Source: Shinella yambaruensis (GTDB lineage: Bacteria; Pseudomonadota; Alphaproteobacteria; Rhizobiales; Rhizobiaceae). From it: a stretch of 64,000 nt of DNA. Shown one piece after another: positions 45,123 to 53,408 of the stretch. The stretch spans positions 471,172-535,171 of the forward strand of contig NZ_JALJCK010000004.1 in NCBI RefSeq assembly GCF_022899355.1, written 5' to 3'. The notes beneath the pieces were generated by a model. The model did not search any database. It saw only the letters and a list, made by a program, of their open reading frames with translations, and was not told the DNA's origin. The position numbers and the translations under genes are program-made. Numbering within the stretch: position 1 is the first letter of the stretch; every line of letters begins with the position of its first letter.

Positions 45123-46004
45123 TCACAGGAAGATGTGGTGCTCCTTCTGCACGAGTTCCTGCAGGAATTCGGTGACGGTGCGCACGCGCGTCAGGTCCCG
45201 CGCGCTTTCGTGCCAGGTCGTCCAGTAGGCACGGCGGATGGCGGTGCCGGGCAGCAGGCGGACGAGCTCGTCATGTTGCCGGGCGATGTAATCGTGCAGG
45301 ATGCCGATGCCGGCGCCGGAACGCACGGCCTCCGTCTGGCCGGTGGCGCTGGAAATCTCGAAGCCCGCATCCCAGCTGCGCATGATCTCGCCGGTGAAAT
45401 TGAGCGAGGCGGTGAAGATCAGGTCCTCCACATAGCCGACCCGCCGATGGGCCTTGAGGTCCTCGACGGTTTGCGGCGTGCCGTTTTCTGTAAGATAGGC
45501 GCGGGAGGCATAGAGGCCGAGCGTATAGTCCGTCAGCTTGGCGGAGACGAGGCGCCCCTGCTCCGGCCGTTCCAGCGTGATGGCGATGTCGGCCTCGCGC
45601 TGGGAGAGCGAGAAGGAGCGCGGCACCGGCACGAGCTGGATCTTCAACTCCGGATGGCGCGCCGTCAGCCGGCCGAGGCGCGGCGCGAGGAAGGAGACGC
45701 CGAACCCGTCCGGCGCGCCGACGCGCACCGTGCCGGCGACGGCGGTATCGATGCGGCCGATGCTCGCCTGCACCGCCAGCATCTCCGTCTCCATCCGCTC
45801 GGCTGCGCGCAAGAAGGCCTCGCCCTCGGCGGTGAGCTCGCAGCCATTGGTCCGGCGGATGAGGAGCCGCGTCTTCAACGCCTCCTCCAGCGCGCTGACG
45901 CGGCGGCTGAGCGTGGCATGGTTCACGCCGAGGCGGCGGGAGGCGGCGAGGATCTGCCCGGTGCGGGCCACCGCCAGGAACATGCGGGCGTCATCCCAGT
46001 TCAT
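45123..46004 (-). CDS. LysR family transcriptional regulator
   Basis: This 293-residue regulator has the LysR winged helix at the N-terminus (WDDARMFLAVARTGQ, then LGVNHATLSRRVSALEEAL) and a periplasmic-binding-protein-like effector domain. ATG 46004 follows GGAGGCAAAG and gives the usual N-terminus MNWDDARMF; the frame is open nine codons further. It is divergent from the methylmalonate-semialdehyde dehydrogenase gene and probably controls it, reading valine- or inositol-derived metabolites. That is by position only. Confidence 0.88.
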   Translation of the reverse strand: MNWDDARMFLAVARTGQILAASRRLGVNHATLSRRVSALEEALKTRLLIRRTNGCELTAEGEAFLRAAERMETEMLAVQASIGRIDTAVAGTVRVGAPDGFGVSFLAPRLGRLTARHPELKIQLVPVPRSFSLSQREADIAITLERPEQGRLVSAKLTDYTLGLYASRAYLTENGTPQTVEDLKAHRRVGYVEDLIFTASLNFTGEIMRSWDAGFEISSATGQTEAVRSGAGIGILHDYIARQHDELVRLLPGTAIRRAYWTTWHESARDLTRVRTVTEFLQELVQKEHHIFL

Positions 46005-46109
46005 CTTTGCCTCCGACTTTAATTTCTGCACAACGGTTCCTTATCTAAGGTGATTGAGTTGTGCAAATTGAAGTGCGATGATCCTTTCACAACAAACGGA
46101 GGACTCCCC

Positions 46110-47606
46110 ATGTACGAGATCGGCCATTTCATCAACGGCGAGAAGGTCGCCGGCACCAGCGGTCGCACCGCAAACGTCTACAACCCGGCGACGGGCGAGG
46201 TTCAGGCGACGGTCGCGCTCGCCAACGACGCGGATCTCCAGGCCGCCATCGACAGCGCCAAGGCCGCGCAGCCGAAATGGGCCGCCACCAATCCGCAGCG
46301 CCGCGCGCGCGTCTTCATGAAGTTCGTCGAGCTTCTCAACCAGAACATGGATGAGCTCGCCGTGCTGATCTCGCGCGAACACGGCAAGACCATCGAGGAT
46401 TCGAAGGGTGACGTCATCCGCGGCCTCGAAGTCTGCGAATTCGTCATCGGCATTCCACACCTGTCCAAGAGCGAGTTCACCGAAGGCGCCGGCCCGAACA
46501 TCGACATGTACTCGATCCGCCAGCCGGTCGGTATCGGCGCGGGCATCACGCCGTTCAACTTCCCGGGCATGATCCCGATGTGGATGTTCGCCCCGGCCAT
46601 CGCCTGCGGCAACGCCTTCATCCTCAAGCCGTCCGAGCGCGATCCGTCGCTGCCGATCCGCCTTGCCGAACTGATGATCGAAGCCGGCCTGCCGGCAGGC
46701 ATCCTCAACGTCGTCAACGGCGACAAGAGCGCGGTCGACGGCGTCCTGGCGCATCCGGACATCGCCGCCGTCTCCTTCGTCGGCTCCACGCCGATCGCCC
46801 GCTACGTCTACGGCACGGCCGCCGCCAACGGCAAGCGCGCCCAGTGCTTCGGCGGCGCGAAGAACCACATGATCATCATGCCCGACGCCGACCTCGACCA
46901 GGCCGCCAACGCCCTGATGGGCGCCGGCTACGGCTCGGCCGGCGAGCGCTGCATGGCGATCTCGGTCGCCGTGCCGGTCGGCGAGGAAACCGCCAACCGC
47001 CTCATCGAAAAGCTGACGCCGATGATCGAGAGCCTGCGCATCGGCCCCTATACCGACGAGAAGGCCGACATGGGCCCGGTCGTCACCAAGGAGGCCCAGG
47101 CGCGTATCCTCGGCCTCATCGACAAGGGCGTGGAAGAAGGTGCAAACCTCGTCGTCGACGGCCGCGGCTTCAAGCTGCAGGGTTATGAGGACGGCTACTT
47201 CGTCGGCGGCTGCCTGTTCGACAACGTCACGCCGGACATGGAGATCTACAAGACCGAGATCTTCGGCCCGGTTCTCTCCGTCGTCCGCGCCAAGAACTAC
47301 GAGGAAGCCCTCGACCTGCCGATGAAGCACGAATACGGCAACGGCGTCGCGATCTACACCCGCGACGGCGACGCCGCCCGCGACTTCGCCAGCCGCATCA
47401 ACATCGGCATGGTCGGCGTCAACGTTCCGATCCCGGTTCCGCTCGCCTACCATTCCTTCGGCGGCTGGAAGTCCTCGGCCTTCGGCGACCTCAACCAGCA
47501 CGGCACGGACTCGATCAAGTTCTGGACCCGCACCAAGACCGTGACGAGCCGCTGGCCGTCCGGCATCAAGGGCGGCGCGGAATTCTCCATTCCGACGATG
47601 AAGTGA
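46110..47606 (+). CDS. mmsA: CoA-acylating methylmalonate-semialdehyde dehydrogenase
   Basis: This 498-residue NAD-dependent enzyme turns methylmalonate semialdehyde (valine, thymine) or malonate semialdehyde (inositol, beta-alanine) into propionyl- or acetyl-CoA. The signatures GGAKNHMIIMPDADLDQA and SAGERCMA (with the catalytic Cys) are specific for MmsA/IolA within the aldehyde dehydrogenase family. ATG 46110 has GGAGG eight bases upstream and gives the normal N-terminus MYEIGHFINGEKV. A clear terminator follows. It stands alone, divergent from a LysR gene. Confidence 0.94.
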   Translation: MYEIGHFINGEKVAGTSGRTANVYNPATGEVQATVALANDADLQAAIDSAKAAQPKWAATNPQRRARVFMKFVELLNQNMDELAVLISREHGKTIEDSKGDVIRGLEVCEFVIGIPHLSKSEFTEGAGPNIDMYSIRQPVGIGAGITPFNFPGMIPMWMFAPAIACGNAFILKPSERDPSLPIRLAELMIEAGLPAGILNVVNGDKSAVDGVLAHPDIAAVSFVGSTPIARYVYGTAAANGKRAQCFGGAKNHMIIMPDADLDQAANALMGAGYGSAGERCMAISVAVPVGEETANRLIEKLTPMIESLRIGPYTDEKADMGPVVTKEAQARILGLIDKGVEEGANLVVDGRGFKLQGYEDGYFVGGCLFDNVTPDMEIYKTEIFGPVLSVVRAKNYEEALDLPMKHEYGNGVAIYTRDGDAARDFASRINIGMVGVNVPIPVPLAYHSFGGWKSSAFGDLNQHGTDSIKFWTRTKTVTSRWPSGIKGGAEFSIPTMK

Positions 47607-47628
47607 TCCGTTCGACCGGATAGGATTG

Positions 47629-47657
47629 AAGGGGGCTCCCGGATGGGGGCCCCTTTT
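47629..47657 (+). terminator. Intrinsic terminator of mmsA
   Basis: A GC-rich stem from AAGGGGGCTCCC to GGGGGCCCCTT with a GGAT loop and one bulged base is followed by TTTTGCG, 23 bases after the stop. Confidence 0.8.
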
Positions 47658-47749
47658 GCGTTACGGGTTTTTTGTGCTCTGCGAAGAATAGCCATACCGC
47701 CCGGGCCGTTAAGCCCTCGTGTTCTATGCATTTGGAAGGGGCAAACGAT

Positions 47750-48841
47750 ATGGCATTTGCAGCATCCGCTGCGCCCGCGGGACAGGCGGGCGGTTTCCAC
47801 CGCATCACGTTTACCGGCAAGGCGTCGGAGTATTTCGGCATCTGGATCGTCAATGTGCTGCTGACGATCCTGACGCTCGGCATCTATTCGGCCTGGGCGA
47901 AGGTTCGGCGTAACCGTTACTTCTATGGCAACACCGTGCTGCTTGGCCGGTCGTTCGAATACCACGCCAAGGGGCTGCAGATCCTCATCGGCCGCCTCAT
48001 CGTTCTCGGCGCCTTCGTCGCGCTCAACGTCATCGCGACGCTGGTACCGATCCTCGTGCTGCTGCCGACGCTGGTCGTGCTGATCGCGCTGCCCTGGCTC
48101 GTCGCCAAGGGCCTGCGCTTCTCCGCGCGGGTCACGAGCTATCGCAATGTGCGCTTCGATTTCGTCGGCGGGGCGGGCGGGGCCTTCAAGGCCTTCATCC
48201 TCGGCAGCCTGCTCGCCGTCATCACCGTCGGCATCCTGACACCGCTCGCCAGCCGCTGGGTCTCGCGCTATGTCGGCTCGAACCTGCGCTACGGCGGCAA
48301 GGCCTTCGATACGGATCCGAAGCTCGGTCCGCTCTACAAGTCCTGGCTCCTGTCGTTCCTCATCGCGCTGGTCGGCCTCGGCGTCATCGCGCTCATCGTC
48401 TTCATGAACCTCTCGCTGATCCTGCCGATGATCGAGACGCCCGGCGCGCTGACACCGGAACAGCAGATCCCGCTCGTCATCAGCGCGGTCATCGGCTACA
48501 TCGTGCTCTTCGCCACCTTCGGCATTGCGGGCCTCTTCTATCGCGCGGGCGTGCGCAACATTGCCTGGTCGGCAACCACCTTCGACGGCCAGCACCGCTT
48601 GCTGAGCGACGTCTCGCGCACCCGCTACACCTGGATCGCCATTTCCAACGTCATCGTCACGCTGCTGACCCTCGGCCTGATGCGACCCTGGGCGGCGGTG
48701 CGCATGGCGCGCTATACGTGGGAGCATACCGGCGTTACCTTTGCCGGCGACATCGGCGAGCTGTTCAGCCGCATCGAGGCGCAAGGCTCGGCCGTCGGCT
48801 CCGAATTCATGGATTTTGAAGGTTTCGACTTTGGCTTCTGA
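47750..48841 (+). CDS. DUF898 (YjgN-like) membrane protein
   Basis: This 363-residue inner-membrane protein has about eight helices in two repeats. Each repeat contains the DUF898 pattern F-x-G...YF.IWIVNVLLTILTLGIYSAWAKVR-like; here GIYSAWAKVRRNRYFYGNT and GLMRPWAAVRMARYTW. ATG 47750 has GGAAGGGG eight bases upstream. It overlaps the following M48 protease gene, which probably starts at a TTG inside its last codons, so the two are translationally coupled. Function of DUF898 proteins is not established. Confidence 0.85.
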   Translation: MAFAASAAPAGQAGGFHRITFTGKASEYFGIWIVNVLLTILTLGIYSAWAKVRRNRYFYGNTVLLGRSFEYHAKGLQILIGRLIVLGAFVALNVIATLVPILVLLPTLVVLIALPWLVAKGLRFSARVTSYRNVRFDFVGGAGGAFKAFILGSLLAVITVGILTPLASRWVSRYVGSNLRYGGKAFDTDPKLGPLYKSWLLSFLIALVGLGVIALIVFMNLSLILPMIETPGALTPEQQIPLVISAVIGYIVLFATFGIAGLFYRAGVRNIAWSATTFDGQHRLLSDVSRTRYTWIAISNVIVTLLTLGLMRPWAAVRMARYTWEHTGVTFAGDIGELFSRIEAQGSAVGSEFMDFEGFDFGF

Positions 48842-49907
48842 CAATGCCACCATTGCCGGCGGGGATTGGCATCCCGCCGGCTCCAGCCGCTCGGTCGAGG
48901 CCCGCCTCGTCGAGCGGGCCGGGGAAATCGCGGCGGTGCCGGTCGGCGGCGAGAAGCCGCTTGCCGGCGCGGGCCTCTCCTGGGTCGAGATTTCCGGCCG
49001 CGTCGGGGCCATCCCGCGCCGGGTGACCTTCCCGGACGGCTCGGTCTTCGAGACCTGGGACAATGACGGCATCGACCGTTATCTTGCGGCGCGCGGCAAG
49101 GGCGGTGCCGGCCTCGTGCACTGGCTGGAACAGTTCCGGCTCCGCCTCATCGTCATCGTGCTCGCCGCCTTCGTGCTCGGCGGCGCAGTCTATCGCTGGG
49201 GCGTACCGGCGCTCGTCGAGCTCGCCATCCTCACCACGCCGCCGATCGTGCCGCAGCTGATGGCGCAGGGCACGCTGGAGGCGCTCGACCAGACGACCTT
49301 CTCGCCGACGAAACTGCCGGACGGCCGCCGCAAGGAGATCGCCGACGGTTTTGCCCGCATCGCCGCCCAGTCGCCGCGCGGGGCAGGGGCCTACAATCTC
49401 AACTTTCGCGACGGCGGCCTGATCGGGCCGAACGCCTTCGCGCTACCGGACGGCACGCTCGTCGTCACCGACCAGCTCGTCGAGCTGGCGGGCAGCGATA
49501 CGGAAATGATCGTGGGCGTGCTTGCGCACGAGATCGGCCATGTCGAGCTGGAGCACAGCCTGCGCCAGTTCTACCGCGCCGCCGGCATGACCGGCCTCAT
49601 CATGCTGATCGCCGGCGACGTCGGCTCGGCGGTCGAGGACGTGCTGGTGCAGGGCGGCGGCCTGCTGGCGCTCTCCTATTCGCGCAGCGCGGAGGCCGAA
49701 GCCGACCGGCGCTCGGTCGAGCTGATGGCGAAGGCCGGGTTCGATCCCGCCGCGATCGCCCGCTTCTTCGGCCTGCTGGAGGAAAAGCTCGGCGACAGGG
49801 GGGACACCAACATCCTCTCCACTCATCCGGGCACGCCGCAGCGCAAGAAGGACATTATCGACTACAGCCGGATCATCACCGGCCAGTCGGATCCGGACCT
49901 GCAATGA
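48831..49907 (+). CDS. M48 family membrane metallopeptidase
   Basis: This protein of about 358 residues has a short N-terminal cytoplasmic domain and one membrane helix (LRLIVIVLAAFVLGGAVYRW, about residues 103-122). A zinc peptidase domain of the M48 (Ste24/HtpX/BepA) family follows, with the motif LAHEIGHVELEH and a downstream zinc ligand in AEAEADRRSVELM. Family members process or degrade damaged membrane or outer-membrane proteins. No ATG fits; TTG 48831, preceded by GAAGG and overlapping the DUF898 stop, is the best start. The gene is convergent with fbpA across a shared terminator. Confidence 0.85.
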   Translation: MASDNATIAGGDWHPAGSSRSVEARLVERAGEIAAVPVGGEKPLAGAGLSWVEISGRVGAIPRRVTFPDGSVFETWDNDGIDRYLAARGKGGAGLVHWLEQFRLRLIVIVLAAFVLGGAVYRWGVPALVELAILTTPPIVPQLMAQGTLEALDQTTFSPTKLPDGRRKEIADGFARIAAQSPRGAGAYNLNFRDGGLIGPNAFALPDGTLVVTDQLVELAGSDTEMIVGVLAHEIGHVELEHSLRQFYRAAGMTGLIMLIAGDVGSAVEDVLVQGGGLLALSYSRSAEAEADRRSVELMAKAGFDPAAIARFFGLLEEKLGDRGDTNILSTHPGTPQRKKDIIDYSRIITGQSDPDLQ

Positions 49908-49911
49908 ACGA

Positions 49912-49937
49912 AAACGGCGGCCCGAGAGCCGCCGTTT
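49912..49937. terminator. Bidirectional terminator between M48 protease and fbpA genes
   Basis: A 10-bp perfect stem (AAACGGCGGC and GCCGCCGTTT, loop CCGAGA) lies between two convergent genes, with A-run and T-run on either side, so it can stop both strands. Confidence 0.85.
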
Positions 49938-49964
49938 CCTGGTTTGGCCTTGGGAGGCATCCCG

Positions 49965-51008
49965 TTACTGCGACGGACCGTCGTTGTAGCCGACCTTGTC
50001 CACCAGCTCCGATGCCTTCTTGCGGTTTGCCGCGATATCGACGAGCGGCAGGGCGTCCGGCTTCAGCGTGCCGAAGGACTTGACGACGTCGGAGGGCTCC
50101 GCGCCCGGCAGGACCGGGTATTCGTAGACCTGCTCGGCATAGATCTGTTGCGCGGTGCCGGCCGACAGGAATTCCATCAGCTTCAGCGCGTTGTCCTTGT
50201 TCGGGGCGTTCTTGGCGAGTGCCATGCCGGAGACGTTGACATGCGAACCGCGGTCGCCCGCATTCGGGAACAGCACCTTGATGGCGGCTGCCCAGTCCTT
50301 CTGCTCCGGCTCCTTCTCGTTGGTCATCATCAGACCGACATAGTAGGAGTTGCCAAGCGCGATGTCGCATTCGCCGGCGAGGATCGCCTTGGCCTGGTCG
50401 CGGTCGCCGCCGTCAGGCTTCTTGGCGAGGTTGTTCTTCAGGCCCGTCAGCCACTTTTCGGCTTCGGCCTCGCCGTGGTGGGCGATCATCGAGGCGAGCA
50501 GGCCGATATTGTAGGAGTGCTGGCCGTCGCGGGTGCAAATCTTGCCCTTCCACTTCGGGTCGGCAAGCTCCTCGTAGGTGATCTCGTTCTGCGCGACGCG
50601 ATCCTTGGAGGCGTAGACGACGCGCGAGCGCGTGGTCAGGCCGAACCAGTCGCCATCCGGATCCCGATACTGCGCGGGGATGTCCTTGTTGATGATGTCG
50701 TTCTGGACAGGCTGCGTGACGCCGCCTTCCTTGGCTTCCGTCAGGCGCGCGATGTCGACCGTCAGGATGACGTCGGCCGGCGAGTTCGCGCCTTCCGCCT
50801 GGATGCGCTCCACCAGGCCCTTGTCGAGGAAGAGCACGTTGGTGGTGATGCCGGTTTCCTTGGTGAATTCGTCGAGCAGCGGCTTGATCAGGTCCGGCTG
50901 GCGGTAGGAGTAGATGTTGACTTCACCATCCGCGAGGGCAGGTGCGGCAAGCGCCAGACCGGCTGTCGAGAGGGCAAGGGCGGCGAGGGACGTCTTAAGC
51001 AGTTGCAT
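49965..51008 (-). CDS. Iron(III) ABC transporter periplasmic binding protein, FbpA-like
   Basis: This 347-residue exported protein has a signal peptide (MQLLKTSLAALALSTAGLAL, cleavage near ALA-DG). The mature part begins EVNIYSYRQPDLIKPLLDEF, the pattern of ferric-binding proteins (FbpA/SfuA). The paired tyrosine region (GNSYYVGLMM) fits iron coordination. AGGAGGACC precedes ATG 51008. It is divergent from the iron regulator rirA and shares its control region, which contains an Irr-type box. No permease or ATPase gene is adjacent. Confidence 0.88.
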   Translation of the reverse strand: MQLLKTSLAALALSTAGLALAAPALADGEVNIYSYRQPDLIKPLLDEFTKETGITTNVLFLDKGLVERIQAEGANSPADVILTVDIARLTEAKEGGVTQPVQNDIINKDIPAQYRDPDGDWFGLTTRSRVVYASKDRVAQNEITYEELADPKWKGKICTRDGQHSYNIGLLASMIAHHGEAEAEKWLTGLKNNLAKKPDGGDRDQAKAILAGECDIALGNSYYVGLMMTNEKEPEQKDWAAAIKVLFPNAGDRGSHVNVSGMALAKNAPNKDNALKLMEFLSAGTAQQIYAEQVYEYPVLPGAEPSDVVKSFGTLKPDALPLVDIAANRKKASELVDKVGYNDGPSQ

Positions 51009-51117
51009 CTGGTCCTCCTGGTGCATTTATTCTTAACTGCTAAAGTCGTGTTTAACGGCTTGCCCCTTGCAGTCAACCGTGCGATCCCTGCCATAACATG
51101 AATGTGATTTTCCGCTT

Positions 51118-51134
51118 TTTGGAATTGTTCTAAA
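51118..51134. promoter_or_regulatory. Irr-type iron control element (ICE-like box)
   Basis: TTTGGAATTGTTCTAAA is a 17-bp near-palindrome (TTTnGAA-nnn-TTCnAAA, one mismatch) lying 54 bases before rirA and about 110 before fbpA. It resembles the ICE motif bound by the rhizobial Irr repressor, and rirA is a known Irr target in related species. Assignment is by eye. Confidence 0.6.
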
Positions 51135-51187
51135 CAGTGAAGTGTCCTATATGTGTTCGGACTTGAAAACCGGATCCGGAGTTCCCG

Positions 51188-51649
51188 ATGCGTCTGACGA
51201 AACAAACCAACTATGCGGTGCGCATGTTGATGTACTGCGCGGCGAATGGTGACAAACTCAGCCGCATCCCGGAAATCGCCAGGGCTTATGGCGTCTCCGA
51301 GCTGTTTCTGTTCAAGATTCTCCAGCCGCTGACGCGCGCGGGCATCATCGAGACGGTGCGTGGCCGCAACGGCGGCGTGCGCCTGCCGAAGCCCGCGACG
51401 GAGATCACGTTGTTCGACGTCGTGCGCGTGACGGAGGATTCCTTCGCCATGGCCGAATGCTTCGAGGCCGGCGAGATCGAATGCCCGCTGGTCGACAGCT
51501 GCGGTCTCAATTCGGCGCTGCGCAAGGCGCTGAACGCCTTCTTCGAAGTGCTGCAGCAATACACGATCGACGATCTCGTCAAGGCCCGCCCGCAGATCGG
51601 CATGCTGCTCGGCCTGGACACCGCGGCCGCGCGCCAGCCGGCCGCCTGA
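51188..51649 (+). CDS. rirA: Rrf2-family iron-sulfur regulator RirA
   Basis: This 153-residue regulator represses iron uptake genes in rhizobia when iron is plentiful. The N-terminal winged helix begins MRLTKQTNYAVRML. The three cysteines that hold the iron-sulfur cluster are at residues 91, 99 and 105 (AECFEAG, ECPLVDSCGL), exactly the RirA pattern, which separates it from IscR (different spacing). It is divergent from an iron-binding-protein gene. The 179-base region between them carries an Irr-type box. Confidence 0.95.
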   Translation: MRLTKQTNYAVRMLMYCAANGDKLSRIPEIARAYGVSELFLFKILQPLTRAGIIETVRGRNGGVRLPKPATEITLFDVVRVTEDSFAMAECFEAGEIECPLVDSCGLNSALRKALNAFFEVLQQYTIDDLVKARPQIGMLLGLDTAAARQPAA

Positions 51650-51667
51650 CGCGCCTGGTGCCGGCGG

Positions 51668-52075
51668 TTATTCCCCGGCGCCGACGTCGCGCTTCACATA
51701 TTCCTGCAGGATGAATTCGATGGCCGTCGGATCGAGTTCGGCCTTGTCGATGCGGAAGTCGACCCCGTAGTCGTCTATCTTCTGGAAATAGGCATCGCTG
51801 ATCGACGACGAGATGACGCCGACCGGGCCGATATAGCCGTTGCGCCTGAGCTCCGGCACCGTCTCGCGAAAATCCGCCTGGGGCTGGAGCCGGTTGTCCA
51901 TCAGGATCATGTCCAGCTGCACGCCGGACGCGCGGATGAAATCGAGCGCCGCCTCCACCGTCTCCACATAGTTGAGCGTGATCGCATAGCTCGAGACCTT
52001 GCGCATCAGCGCGCTGAGGATGACGTTTTCCGCAGGGTCGTCATCGACAAGCAGGATTTGCACGGGTGCGGTCAT
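51668..52075 (-). CDS. Single-domain response regulator (receiver)
   Basis: This protein of about 135 residues is a stand-alone CheY-like receiver. The acidic pocket is in ILLVDDDPAEN, the phospho-acceptor Asp in MILMDNRL, the Ser/Thr switch in GVISSSIS and the conserved Lys in FRIDKAELDP. There is no output domain, so it must signal by protein contact. Start is uncertain: ATG 52075 or ATG 52099, neither with a strong ribosome site. It lies 125 bases downstream of a LuxR gene on the same strand and is convergent with rirA. Its partner kinase is unknown. Confidence 0.85.
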   Translation of the reverse strand: MTAPVQILLVDDDPAENVILSALMRKVSSYAITLNYVETVEAALDFIRASGVQLDMILMDNRLQPQADFRETVPELRRNGYIGPVGVISSSISDAYFQKIDDYGVDFRIDKAELDPTAIEFILQEYVKRDVGAGE

Positions 52076-52200
52076 GGCGGTGGGTGAACCTGATTGCATC
52101 GAATGGTTGGCCGGAGGCCGCGGCTACTCTCATCCAGGCCGCGACCATTAACAAGTCCCTAACTCTGCTATCTCCGGCGTCACGGTTCTGTTTTGTGACG

Positions 52201-52920
52201 CTACTGGATGATCTGCTCGCGGATCGCCTTCGCAACCATTTGCGTGCGGTTCACCACGTCGAGTTTTTTCAGGATCGTCGCCGTGTGCGAATTCACCGTG
52301 TGTTCGGAGACCGAGACGATGAGGGCGATCTCGCTCGCCGTCTTGCCGTAGGAGATCCAGCGCAGGATTTCCGTCTCGCGCGGCGTCAGGCCCATGCCGG
52401 CCTTGTTGGCGAGCACCTTGCGGTAGAAATAGTCGAAGGCGCAGTTCGCCTCGTAGCAGATCTCGTAATGGGCGCTGCGACCGATATCCTCGCCGTCGCC
52501 GAGGAAAAGCACCACATAGCGCGTGCCGGCGATCGAATGGACCGGAATGGCGAGCGCCATGTCGAAACCGATCTGGTCGAGGAAGTCGCTGCTGCCGACC
52601 GTGCCGTTTTCGGGCGGGTCGTCGCTTCGCCAGACGGTCGGGATCGTCGACTTGTAGAAGCTCTTGAAGATGGCGGAATCGTTGAGGCGGTGGCGTTTGT
52701 CATAGGTTTCGGCAAGGCCGGCCGGCAGGTCGTGCAGCACGAGGCGGCCGGCAAGGTGGCTGGTCTCGTGCTCGTTGGCCAGCTGGAGTATCCCGAAGTG
52801 TTCGAAGCCGTAACGCAGCGCCAGGGTATGGAAGATGCGAAAGAAATCGACGCGATTGAGAGCCTTCTCAAGATCGCTTTCGAAATCGTAGCGCCGGTAG
52901 TGTTTGTTCAAGACGGGCAC
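52201..52920 (-). CDS. LuxR-family regulator with autoinducer-binding-like domain (LuxR solo)
   Basis: This protein of about 239 residues has an N-terminal autoinducer-binding-like domain (about residues 10-160) and a C-terminal LuxR helix-turn-helix (LTPRETEILRWISYGKTASE, then VSEHTVNSHTATILKKL). No LuxI gene is in the window. Aligned by eye with TraR, the tyrosine equivalent to Y61 is kept but W57 is Leu and P71 is Ser, so acyl-homoserine-lactone binding is uncertain. No ATG is available; GTG 52920 gives MPVLNKHYRRYDF, and TTG 52980 is a longer alternative. Confidence 0.82.
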   Translation of the reverse strand: MPVLNKHYRRYDFESDLEKALNRVDFFRIFHTLALRYGFEHFGILQLANEHETSHLAGRLVLHDLPAGLAETYDKRHRLNDSAIFKSFYKSTIPTVWRSDDPPENGTVGSSDFLDQIGFDMALAIPVHSIAGTRYVVLFLGDGEDIGRSAHYEICYEANCAFDYFYRKVLANKAGMGLTPRETEILRWISYGKTASEIALIVSVSEHTVNSHTATILKKLDVVNRTQMVAKAIREQIIQ

Positions 52921-53408
52921 GTGGTCTCTATCCCTGGGATTCCACGCGTCCAAATCTAACGCCGCAATCTCTGGCGGCAAAGGGTTTTACGGGACAATTT
53001 CACGCGCGCAGGGCACTTTTTTCCCGCGCTTCTGGCAAGATATTGAAAAGAAAAGAGAAAATGTAAGAGGGGTGGCCCTTCGCTTTTTTGCCCCGCCCTG
53101 CCGCCACAGCGCCGGGCCGCGAAGGGCCGCCCCTCTTGCCTCGTTGTCCCGTTATGACGCGGCGGGCGCGACGGCGCCATCCGTTCAGGTCGGGATTGAC
53201 AGGAAAGCGGCGGGTGATTCGCGTTGCTTTTGAAGCCGTTTCTAATGCTGTGGAGAATAATGTTCCGAGGATTTTTCCGTTTGGACAAATTTGTTCGCGG
53301 ACTTATTGCAATCCTGCGGCAAATGTCGTTCCATCCGCGCAAGGCCGGGGCTGGAACCGCACCCGAGCCCGCACAAGAGAACAAAAAAGCAAACCTGGGA
53401 AGCTCACT
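52921..53408. other. Long control region upstream of dppA
   Basis: This stretch of 488 bases between the divergent luxR and dppA genes holds no gene I can support; a 62-codon open frame at 53224-53412 overlaps the dppA start and has no ribosome site. It contains a 19-bp inverted repeat at 53065-53137 and the short palindrome ACAAATTTGT at 53285-53294. A TTGACA at 53196-53201 has no convincing -10 partner. Base composition is AT-richer near both ends, as expected of promoters. Confidence 0.6.
53065..53137. repeat. 19-bp inverted repeat upstream of dppA
   Basis: AAGAGGGGTGGCCCTTCGC at 53065-53083 pairs with GCGAAGGGCCGCCCCTCTT at 53119-53137 over all 19 positions if one U-G wobble is allowed. 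The 35-base loop begins with TTTTTT. It could form a long hairpin in RNA or mark a decayed mobile palindrome. Confidence 0.75.

Noticed and set aside
53196..53224. TTGACA as the -35 box of dppA.
   Set aside because: No acceptable -10 hexamer at 16-18 bases; not listed as a promoter.
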